Shown here piece after piece: positions 1 through 5,091 of a DNA stretch of 5,140 nt; the first letter of the stretch is position 1; every line of letters begins with the position of its first letter. Both the position numbers and the translations under genes were made by a program. The notes below the pieces were generated by a model that saw nothing but the letters and a program-made list of their open reading frames with translations, ran no database searches and was not told the DNA's origin. The DNA is from Campylobacteraceae bacterium (GTDB taxonomy: Bacteria; Campylobacterota; Campylobacteria; Campylobacterales; Sulfurovaceae), in the NCBI GenBank assembly GCA_027031505.1, contig JALVQH010000169.1:1-5140 (forward strand). Direction: 5' to 3'.

Positions 1-2369
1 TTTACCGATTCAAATTTGATCCGTTCGACCAGTGCTTCAAACAGACGAAAACTCTCCTGTTTGTATTCGGTCAACGGGTCTTTCTGGTTGTAGCCGCGCA
101 GGCCGATTCCGGTCTTGAGGACGTCCATCTCATACAGGTGGTCGCGCCACTGGGGATCGAGAATCTGCAGATAGAGAATGCTTTCGATTTCACGGCGCTG
201 CTCAGGGTCAAAAGGGGACATTTTTGCTTCGTAGGCTTTCAGCAGAACTTCAACAATTCCAGCTTCGATCTCGGCAGGTTCTTTTCCTTTGAGTGTTTCC
301 GGGTCGATGGCGATCCGGGTGTGCTCTTCGACGAGGGTAACGAGGCGCTCCAGATCGTAGTCTTCGCTTGGTACGCCGGGATAGATCTCTGCCTGATCCA
401 TCAGCATCCGGACAAAGTCATGATGGTTTTCTTCGATTTTGGCCGTCATATCGTACCCGGGATCAAGGAGCTGGTTGCGGAAGGTGTAGATCGCTTTGCG
501 CTGGTGGTTGGCGACGTCGTCGTATTCGAGGATGTTCTTGCGCGATTCGTAATGCATCGATTCGACTTTTTTCTGTGCCTTTTCAACACTGCGGGTGACG
601 AGTTTGGAATCGATGTATTCGCCCCGCTCGACGCCGAGTTTGTTCATGATATTGCGGATCTTTTCGCTGCCGAAAATCCGCAGGAGGTTGTCATCGAGAC
701 TGAGGAAAAACTGACTCTCCCCCGGATCCCCCTGCCGCCCGGAGCGGCCGCGCAGCTGGTTGTCGATCCGGCGGCTTTCGTGGCGCTCCGTTCCGAGGAT
801 AAACAGACCGCCCAGCGCACGCACTTCGTCGTCGATCTTGATATCCACCCCGCGTCCGGCCATGTTCGTCGCGACGGTGACGGCTCCTTTCTGTCCGGCA
901 TTGAGGATGATCTCGGCTTCCTGGGCGTGGTTTTTGGCATTGAGAACGTGGTGGGGGATGCGGGCTTTTTCGAGGGCGGCGTGGATGAGTTCACTCTTTT
1001 CGATCGAAGCGGTACCGATGAGCACCGGCTGTCCTTTGGCATGGAGTGTTTTGACTTTTTCGATCACTGCTTCGATCTTCTCCTCCTCGGTGTTGTAGAT
1101 CAGATCGTTGCGATCGATCCGCTCTACGGGGACGTTGGTGGGGATAGAAATGACATCGAGTCCGTAAATCTGGCTGAATTCGGTCGCTTCGGTCTGTGCC
1201 GTACCGGTCATTCCGGCAAGTTTATCATACATTCGGAAGTAATTCTGATACGTGATCTCCGCAAGTGTCTGTGATTCCTCCTGGATGACGACTCCCTCTT
1301 TAGCTTCAAGCGCCTGGTGGAGTCCTTCGCTGTAGCGGCGCCCCTCACTCAGCCGGCCGGTGAATTCGTCGACGATGACGATTTCGCCATCACGATTGAC
1401 ATAGTCGACATCTTTTTCAAACAGATAGTGAGCCTTGAGTGCCTGATCGAGGTGGTGGGCAAGGATGGCGTTTTCACTGCTGTAGAGATTACCCACCCCG
1501 AAGAGCTCTTCAGCTTTCTCAAGACCCTGCTCGGTCATGACAATATTTCGGTTTTTTTCATCGACAATGAAATCACCGGTCATGACCTTGTCCTCACCCG
1601 GTTTGGCGGGGAGTTCCTCTCCCCTTTCGAGCTGCAGTGCGACACGGTTGGCGGTAAAATAGTGATTCTGATCCCGCTGAGCCGGTCCGGAGATGATCAG
1701 TGGCGTCCGGGCCTCATCGATGAGGATAGAATCTACTTCGTCAACGATGGCGTAGTAGTGATCCCGCTGTACTTTTTCATTGATGTGGACTTTCATATTG
1801 TCGCGCAGGTAGTCAAACCCGAATTCGTTGTTGGTGCCATAAGTAATATCGGCATCATACTGTGCTTTGCGCCTGGCTTCATCGTCGACGGTGGAAGTGA
1901 TGCATCCGGTGGTGTAGCCGAGGAAGCTGTAGAGTCGTCCCATATCGTCCGCATCACGCTGGGCGAGGTAGTCGTTGACCGTGACGACATGGACGCCGCG
2001 TCCGATCATGGCATTGAGCGCCACAGCAAGGGTCGCGACGAGCGTTTTTCCCTCACCGGTCTTCATCTCGGCGATGTTCCCTTCGTGGAGCACCATTCCT
2101 CCGACAAGCTGAACGTCGTAATGGCGGAGTCCGAGAACCCGTTTGCTTGCTTCGCGTGTGATCGCAAACGAATCGTAGAGAACCTCATCGAGGGTTTTTT
2201 CGCCGGACTGGACGGAGGATCTCAGCCGGGCAAACGCCTCCTGGAGTTCCGAATCGCTCATGGCTTCGTAGCGGGATTCGAGATCATTGATCCGACGGGT
2301 GCGTTTGAGGTAGGCTTTGACCTTGCGGTCGTTGGCAGTGCCGATAAGTTTGCTGAATACGTTTGCCAT
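1..2369 (-). CDS. secA: Protein translocase subunit SecA (C-terminus cut by window edge)
   Basis: SecA is the cytoplasmic ATPase that pushes unfolded preproteins through SecYEG. The minus-strand frame is open from ATG at 2369 to the left edge, giving 789 complete codons. Visible in order: [20 protein letters not shown] (residues 72-91), Walker A MKTGEGKT (102-109), VNDYLAQRD (131-139), Walker B IVDEVDS followed by DEARTPLI (208-225), VDEFTGR (333-339), MTGTAQTE (387-394), [11 protein letters not shown] (500-510), [13 protein letters not shown] (538-550), the helical scaffold with LDPQWRDHL (737-745) and [11 protein letters not shown] (759-769). Full SecA proteins run about 840-900 residues, so the missing part is the end, where a zinc-binding tail may sit. 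The start is set by homology ([10 protein letters not shown]) and by GGAAA six bases upstream. The gene is divergent from lolA. In all 789 codons I found no TTA or CTA leucine codon and one TCA serine codon (Ser366). Identification is certain; the 3' end is unseen. Confidence 0.98.
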   Translation of the reverse strand, partial: MANVFSKLIGTANDRKVKAYLKRTRRINDLESRYEAMSDSELQEAFARLRSSVQSGEKTLDEVLYDSFAITREASKRVLGLRHYDVQLVGGMVLHEGNIAEMKTGEGKTLVATLAVALNAMIGRGVHVVTVNDYLAQRDADDMGRLYSFLGYTTGCITSTVDDEARRKAQYDADITYGTNNEFGFDYLRDNMKVHINEKVQRDHYYAIVDEVDSILIDEARTPLIISGPAQRDQNHYFTANRVALQLERGEELPAKPGEDKVMTGDFIVDEKNRNIVMTEQGLEKAEELFGVGNLYSSENAILAHHLDQALKAHYLFEKDVDYVNRDGEIVIVDEFTGRLSEGRRYSEGLHQALEAKEGVVIQEESQTLAEITYQNYFRMYDKLAGMTGTAQTEATEFSQIYGLDVISIPTNVPVERIDRNDLIYNTEEEKIEAVIEKVKTLHAKGQPVLIGTASIEKSELIHAALEKARIPHHVLNAKNHAQEAEIILNAGQKGAVTVATNMAGRGVDIKIDDEVRALGGLFILGTERHESRRIDNQLRGRSGRQGDPGESQFFLSLDDNLLRIFGSEKIRNIMNKLGVERGEYIDSKLVTRSVEKAQKKVESMHYESRKNILEYDDVANHQRKAIYTFRNQLLDPGYDMTAKIEENHHDFVRMLMDQAEIYPGVPSEDYDLERLVTLVEEHTRIAIDPETLKGKEPAEIEAGIVEVLLKAYEAKMSPFDPEQRREIESILYLQILDPQWRDHLYEMDVLKTGIGLRGYNQKDPLTEYKQESFRLFEALVERIKFESV

Positions 2370-2375
2370 CGTGTG

Positions 2376-2380
2376 TTTCC
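2376..2380 (-). promoter_or_regulatory. Ribosome-binding site of secA (weak)
   Basis: On the minus strand GGAAA lies six bases before the secA ATG at 2369. It is only a partial match to the Shine-Dalgarno consensus, but it is the best candidate and agrees with the N-terminus expected for SecA. Confidence 0.45.
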
Positions 2381-2392
2381 ATTCGAAAAAAG

Positions 2393-2408
2393 TGGGTTAT
2401 TCTACCCA
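2393..2408. repeat. Short inverted repeat over the secA -10 box
   Basis: TGGGT and ACCCA form a perfect 5-base inverted repeat with a 6-base spacer. The repeat encloses the candidate secA -10 box at 2399-2404, an operator-like position. The arms are short enough to arise by chance, and no regulator can be assigned. Confidence 0.3.
2399..2404 (-). promoter_or_regulatory. Candidate -10 box of the secA promoter
   Basis: On the minus strand TAGAAT matches five of six bases of the sigma-70 -10 consensus. It would place the transcription start near 2392, about 23 bases before the secA ATG. No good -35 hexamer lies 16-18 bases upstream; weak -35 elements are common in Campylobacterota promoters. 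Inferred from sequence only. Confidence 0.4.
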
Positions 2409-2426
2409 AAAGTTGTGTAAAGTCCG

Positions 2427-2456
2427 TTGATAAACACCGGGAGGAGGTAATACAAT
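2427..2456 (+). promoter_or_regulatory. Candidate sigma-70 promoter P1 for the lolA cluster
   Basis: TTGATA (2427-2432; five of six to TTGACA) is followed after 18 bases by TACAAT (2451-2456; five of six to TATAAT). Transcription would start near 2463, about 46 bases before the lolA TTG. This is the best two-hexamer promoter I see in the divergent region. If it is the only one used, the strong ribosome-binding site at 2442-2448 would not be in the transcript. Confidence 0.5.
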
Positions 2457-2486
2457 GTGAAGTCCCTCTTTGCTATCATTGCATAG
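2442..2486 (+). CDS. Possible 9-codon leader peptide with a strong ribosome-binding site
   Basis: AGGAGGT (2442-2448), the best Shine-Dalgarno match I noticed in the window, is followed by overlapping starts. ATG at 2455 stops at once (ATG TGA). GTG at 2457 reads MKSLFAIIA and stops at TAG 2484-2486. The peptide itself is therefore 2457-2486, and it looks like the beginning of a signal peptide. It is in a different frame from lolA and ends 22 bases before the lolA start. It could be a regulatory leader, a decayed gene start, or chance. It would be transcribed only from a start upstream of about 2440, which conflicts with promoter P1 being the sole one. No function is claimed. Confidence 0.25.
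2471..2479 (+). promoter_or_regulatory. Candidate extended -10 promoter P2 for lolA
   Basis: TG-C-TATCAT is an extended -10 element, with five of six matches to TATAAT and the TGn extension. It would start transcription near 2486, about 23 bases before the lolA TTG. No -35 match lies at the proper distance. It is an alternative or addition to P1. Confidence 0.35.
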
Positions 2487-2496
2487 CCGATTTTCC

Positions 2497-2504
2497 AAAG
2501 GAAG
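2497..2504 (+). promoter_or_regulatory. Ribosome-binding site that sets the lolA TTG start
   Basis: AAAGGAAG ends a few bases before TTG at 2509, with six bases between GGA and the start codon. It favours TTG 2509 over the in-frame upstream TTG at 2470, which has no comparable site and would bury the signal peptide behind 13 extra residues. Confidence 0.7.
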
Positions 2505-2508
2505 CTCT

Positions 2509-3033
2509 TTGAAGAGATATCTGATTTTTTTCTTACTGTTTGCATGGCTCAGGGCTGAACCCATTGCCGTGCCGGTCAGTCTGACGGCAGCTTTTGTCCA
2601 GAAGATCACTACGCCCGGAAAACGCCAAACACGTTATACCGGGATCGTTCGCCTCAACCGAAGTCGGGAGTTTCTCTGGAAGTATACCGAGCCTTCCCGG
2701 CGTGAAATCTGCGGTGACGGCAGCAAAATTAAAATCATCGATCACGATCTGAAGCAGGTGACGGTTTACAAAGCAGGCAGTCTGCTTGATCCGATGCAGC
2801 TGCTCAAGCGCGCCAAACTGTATCGCGAATCTATTTACACCGCCCGCTATCATGGGACACACTATACGCTGAAAACCAATGCAGAAGGGCAACTGGAGCA
2901 GATTGCATTCAAAGACAATCTTGACAATATTGTCAATCTCCATTTTTACAAGATTCACTACGGAGAGAAGCCGATCAATACCGCCAGGCTGCGCTGCCAT
3001 ATTCCGAAATCCTACGATGTGATCAAGGGATAA
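2509..3033 (+). CDS. lolA: Outer-membrane lipoprotein carrier protein LolA
   Basis: LolA is the periplasmic chaperone that takes lipoproteins released by the Lol ABC transporter and carries them to the outer membrane. From TTG 2509 the product is 174 residues, within the usual size. It begins with a signal peptide (MKRYLIFFLLFAWLRA, probable cleavage after Ala16). The mature part shows the LolA pattern: SLTAAFVQK (24-32), YTGIVRLNRSREFLWKYTEP (43-62), a strand ending KIID, GSLLDPMQLL (90-99), a GQLEQIAF strand (127-134) and C-terminal RCHIPK (162-167). Arg51 aligns with Arg43 of E. coli LolA and Trp57 with its FNW tryptophan, by hand alignment from memory. Two cysteines, 68 and 163, are unusual against E. 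coli LolA. The gene is divergent from secA and four bases ahead of the next gene. Family assignment is strong; a start at 2470 is less likely. Confidence 0.9.
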   Translation: MKRYLIFFLLFAWLRAEPIAVPVSLTAAFVQKITTPGKRQTRYTGIVRLNRSREFLWKYTEPSRREICGDGSKIKIIDHDLKQVTVYKAGSLLDPMQLLKRAKLYRESIYTARYHGTHYTLKTNAEGQLEQIAFKDNLDNIVNLHFYKIHYGEKPINTARLRCHIPKSYDVIKG

Positions 3034-3037
3034 AAGT

Positions 3038-3577
3038 ATGGATGCAGCCTGGTTGGATGTGCTCAGCGGTCTGGACAAAATGGTTCTTGGGAGTATTGTC
3101 GGATCGGTTATTCTGGCCTTTTTGCTGCTGATTGCAGTCTTTTCAGTGAAGATCAAATCCCAACAGGATCGCATTGGTGCCTTGAGGAAAGCTTTTGAAA
3201 ACTGTACGCAGGAGACACAAAAATACAAAGAGACTATCGCCGATCATCTCCGTAGAGATACGGATACCCAGCGCGTGATGGAGCAGTATCGGCAGGAGGC
3301 CGATCAGCATCGGGAGACGGAAGCATCGCTCCGAAGAGAGTTGAAAAAAGTACACCATACAGTCAAAGAGCTTCGGCAGGCGGCAGCACTTTTTGAGGAA
3401 GTGAAGCAAAAGCTGGTACGGGAGACTGAAAAAACCCGGCAGGAATTGCTCGCCTCACGGGAAGAGGTGCAGGCGGTACTCAGGCGCAACGAATTCTGGG
3501 TCGAGCAGCTTTCGGAACTGCGCACCAAACACGAAGCACTCAAGCTTAAACTCAAAAAACAGGAGCGCAGAGAATGA
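3038..3577 (+). CDS. Single-pass membrane protein with a long coiled coil (unknown function)
   Basis: I do not recognise the family of this 179-residue protein. One hydrophobic segment spans about residues 15-37 (MVLGSIVGSVILAFLLLIAV and on). A long charged helix, about 40-175, follows, rich in Glu, Lys, Arg and Gln with heptad-like spacing and no obvious globular domain. The short N-terminus is net acidic and the TM segment is followed by KIK, so by the positive-inside rule the coiled coil is probably cytoplasmic. That layout resembles ZapG/YhcB-type proteins, but I see no family-specific motif. There is one cysteine (56). AAGGGA seven bases before ATG 3038 supports the start; it sits at the end of lolA, whose stop is four bases upstream. 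The stop overlaps the next start (ATGA), which indicates translational coupling with the regulator. A role in the envelope or as a scaffold is inference only. Confidence 0.85.
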   Translation: MDAAWLDVLSGLDKMVLGSIVGSVILAFLLLIAVFSVKIKSQQDRIGALRKAFENCTQETQKYKETIADHLRRDTDTQRVMEQYRQEADQHRETEASLRRELKKVHHTVKELRQAAALFEEVKQKLVRETEKTRQELLASREEVQAVLRRNEFWVEQLSELRTKHEALKLKLKKQERRE

Positions 3578-4245
3578 AGCCGATACAACTGGATCTTTTC
3601 AGGGGAGCCGGAGAGCAGCTCCAACAGGAGTTTGAGCAGTACGGAACGGTTGTGACGTTCGATCGCAAAGAGCATGCGTTTGATTACGACGATGCGCTCC
3701 ACTACTTTTACATTTTTCTCGGCGGCAAAGTTAAAATTTTTCAAATGAACCTGAACAATGCGAAGGAGCAGACGATCTATCTGATGAGCCGCGGGGATAT
3801 GTTTGATACGGTCTCTCTGCTTGACGGCAGGGCGCACGAAGTGATGGTGGAGGTACTCGAGGCCGGCAGTGCTCTGCGCCTGCCCATCGGCAAGGCGCGG
3901 GAATGGATGTATGATTATCCGGTTTTTGGCGAGATCATTCTCAAATACGTTGCCCGTCAGCTTCGTCAGGTGGAAGAGTTGGCGACCGATCTGACCCTTT
4001 TTGATACCCAGGAGCGTTTGCTGAAGCTCATTGTCCAGAATATGGAACGCAAAGATGCTCAGGGACACAGCATTCTCGATGGTCTCTCCCATACCGAAAT
4101 TGCCAATCTGATCGGTACGGTCCGCCATGTGGTCGACCGCCACATGAAAAAGCTCAAAGAAGAGGATCTTCTCGAAGAGAACCGCAAGAGAATTACTCTT
4201 AAAAATCACGAAAAACTACTTGAGCGGATCAAAAATATTATATGA
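3574..4245 (+). CDS. Crp/Fnr-family transcriptional regulator (atypical)
   Basis: This 223-residue protein has the Crp/Fnr layout: an N-terminal cyclic-nucleotide-type beta barrel (about 25-105, with YFYIFLGGKVKIFQ at 44-57 and RGDMFDTVSLLDG at 73-85), a long dimerisation helix (about 110-142) and a C-terminal winged helix-turn-helix (about 145-211, with LSHTEIANLIGTVRHVVDRH at 171-190). It contains no cysteine, so it cannot carry an Fnr-type iron-sulfur cluster. The pocket lacks the Crp G-E-L...R-S/T residues that bind cAMP. In the recognition helix Arg184 and Arg189 match Crp Arg180 and Arg185, but the position of Glu181 is His185. Ligand and target are therefore unlikely to be the textbook ones. 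ATG 3574 overlaps the previous stop by four bases, with AGGAG eight bases ahead. Its place between two lolA-like genes suggests local control, which is an inference. Confidence 0.93.
   Translation: MKPIQLDLFRGAGEQLQQEFEQYGTVVTFDRKEHAFDYDDALHYFYIFLGGKVKIFQMNLNNAKEQTIYLMSRGDMFDTVSLLDGRAHEVMVEVLEAGSALRLPIGKAREWMYDYPVFGEIILKYVARQLRQVEELATDLTLFDTQERLLKLIVQNMERKDAQGHSILDGLSHTEIANLIGTVRHVVDRHMKKLKEEDLLEENRKRITLKNHEKLLERIKNII
4236..4241 (+). promoter_or_regulatory. Weak candidate internal -10 box before the second lolA-like gene
   Basis: TATTAT, in an A/T-rich stretch overlapping the end of the regulator gene, matches five of six bases of the -10 consensus and would start transcription near 4248, about 29 bases before the next ATG. 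No -35 element is evident. TTGA-N5-TCAA lies just upstream at 4220-4232. Short A/T-rich matches like this are often chance. Confidence 0.22.
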
Positions 4246-4264
4246 CCCTTTAAACTCAGTCAAC

Positions 4265-4270
4265 AAAGGA
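4265..4270 (+). promoter_or_regulatory. Ribosome-binding site of the second lolA-like gene
   Basis: AAAGGA lies six bases before ATG 4277. It fixes this start over the in-frame ATG at 4220, which lies inside the regulator gene and would put a polar 19-residue extension ahead of the signal peptide. Confidence 0.7.
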
Positions 4271-4276
4271 ATCAAA

Positions 4277-4816
4277 ATGATAAAGGTGTTTCAACTGTTT
4301 TTTCTCTCAACCCTTACAGCGATGTTTCTGGAGGCATATGAGGTCAAAGTTCCGGGAAGCCTCTCGGCGCACTTTACCGTTTCGTCCATCGGCAACGGAC
4401 AGATCTACCGCTACTCCGGCAAAGTCTACGTCAACCGTTCCCGTGCCTTCATTGCCGACATCAGCCGCCCGTCCCGCCAAAAAGCGTGCAACTACAATTC
4501 CGACGTCAAATGGATCGACTACTCCAGTCATGCTGCGGTACGTTACAACGTCGGCAGCCTTCTTGATATGATGCAGATCCTCAAAGTAGCTCACCACTAC
4601 AAAGGAAACCGCTACAAATCCAGCTACCATGGTTACCATTTCATGCTGACCCTCGATAGGAAAGGGCAGCTGAATCGTCTTACTTTCACCGACAAAGATG
4701 GGAGACGCAATACTGTCCAGCTCTCCGGAGTCCGTTATAACAAATCGCCGTATCCTGCATCCAGATTTCGCTGCGGGATCCCAAAAGGATTTCGGACAGT
4801 ACAAGGGAAAATATAA
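4277..4816 (+). CDS. LolA-like periplasmic protein, paralog of the upstream lolA
   Basis: The product is 179 residues with a signal peptide (MIKVFQLFFLSTLTAMFLEA, probable cleavage after Ala20). From residue 45 onward it aligns without gaps to residues 42-174 of the LolA at 2509-3033, with about 49 identities over 133 positions by hand count. Shared blocks include NRSR (53-56), PSR (65-67), GSLLDxMQ (93-100), YHGxH (117-121), GQL (130-132) and RCxIPK (165-170). The Arg43 equivalent is kept (Arg54) and both cysteines are kept (71 and 166). The aromatic block FLWKYTEP of the first copy is replaced by FIADISRP, losing the tryptophan. It may carry a different lipoprotein or lipid, or it may not be a lipoprotein carrier at all. 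The gene follows the regulator by 31 bases on the same strand, probably in one operon. LolA-fold membership is well supported; the substrate is unknown. Confidence 0.85.
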   Translation: MIKVFQLFFLSTLTAMFLEAYEVKVPGSLSAHFTVSSIGNGQIYRYSGKVYVNRSRAFIADISRPSRQKACNYNSDVKWIDYSSHAAVRYNVGSLLDMMQILKVAHHYKGNRYKSSYHGYHFMLTLDRKGQLNRLTFTDKDGRRNTVQLSGVRYNKSPYPASRFRCGIPKGFRTVQGKI

Positions 4817-4862
4817 CCTTCACAATTCTTCCACATTTTTACCGTACTCTTGCCGGTGCAGA

Positions 4863-4886
4863 CATGGGTACCACGTAAAGACCATG
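4863..4886. repeat. Weak inverted repeat upstream of the small Tat gene
   Basis: CATGG and CCATG form a perfect 5-base inverted repeat with a 14-base spacer in the 98-base gap between the second lolA-like gene and the small gene at 4915. No T-tract follows, so it is not a terminator. It may be an operator or chance. I see no convincing promoter or rho-independent terminator in this gap. Confidence 0.2.
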
Positions 4887-4902
4887 ATGCATACTTTATT
4901 AC

Positions 4903-4910
4903 AAAGGAGA
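4903..4910 (+). promoter_or_regulatory. Ribosome-binding site of the small Tat-signal gene
   Basis: AAAGGAGA is a strong Shine-Dalgarno match, with five bases between AGGAG and ATG 4915. It is a main reason to accept this short frame as a real gene. Confidence 0.7.
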
Positions 4911-4914
4911 CAGC

Positions 4915-5091
4915 ATGCAGGCTGCACGGAGATTGTTTCTCAAGCAACTGACCTGGCTCAGTTTTCCGGGGACAGGAGGCACGTCATTTGCTGCTGTCAA
5001 ATCCCCTGTTGTTGACGAGAGCCCCTGTCTGGACATCGATGAGATGTACGACGAGACGGATGAACACTACGGCATGGAAGGGTGGCTCTAA
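4915..5091 (+). CDS. Small protein with twin-arginine (Tat) signal, unknown function
   Basis: This short frame encodes 58 residues. Residues 5-10 are RRLFLK, an exact RRxFLK twin-arginine motif. A moderately hydrophobic stretch with a Pro-Gly break follows (11-25), then a plausible signal-peptidase site around SFA-A (24-27). What remains after cleavage is only about 31 residues and strongly acidic: ten Asp/Glu, one Cys (38), one His (51), ending GMEGWL. Tat exports folded, often cofactor-bearing proteins, so so small a substrate is odd. Short Tat-signal proteins occur near formate dehydrogenase genes in this phylum, but I cannot match this one to that family. It may instead travel in complex with a partner encoded nearby. 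The strong ribosome-binding site supports translation. The next frame starts inside its 3' end, which suggests coupling. Confidence 0.65.
   Translation: MQAARRLFLKQLTWLSFPGTGGTSFAAVKSPVVDESPCLDIDEMYDETDEHYGMEGWL

Noticed and set aside
138..2420. Two long plus-strand open frames (138-1274 and 1317-2420) opposite secA
   Set aside because: They lie exactly codon-on-codon antisense to secA. In that register antisense stops occur only opposite TTA, CTA and TCA codons, which secA nearly lacks; the stop at 1272-1274 is the complement of Ser366 TCA. The translations look like no known protein.
2456..2460. TGTGA half-site of a Crp box in the divergent promoter region
   Set aside because: No matching TCACA half-site occurs at the required spacing, and the motif is explained by the ATGTGA start-stop sequence.
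2470..2508. Upstream in-frame TTG start for lolA, giving a 187-residue product
   Set aside because: The extra 13 residues would precede the signal peptide, there is no proper ribosome-binding site, and the start would overlap the P2 -10 box. TTG 2509 has AAAGGAAG at good spacing.
2533..3228. Minus-strand frame of 231 codons across lolA and the start of the coiled-coil gene
   Set aside because: It crosses two well-supported plus-strand genes, has no domain or signal of its own, and is best explained as a shadow frame.
3304..4209. Minus-strand frame of 301 codons across the coiled-coil and regulator genes
   Set aside because: Both plus-strand genes have recognisable architecture, ribosome-binding sites and a coupled overlap. 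The antisense product is low-complexity (Ser, Leu and Arg rich at its end), as expected opposite a coiled coil.
4220..4276. Longer start for the second lolA-like gene at ATG 4220
   Set aside because: It lies inside the regulator gene and adds a polar extension before the signal peptide, while ATG 4277 has AAAGGA at ideal spacing.
4698..5015. Plus-strand frame of 105 codons spanning the end of the second lolA-like gene and the gap
   Set aside because: It starts inside a supported gene in another frame, has no ribosome-binding site, shows no domain, and overlaps the small Tat gene, which has stronger evidence.
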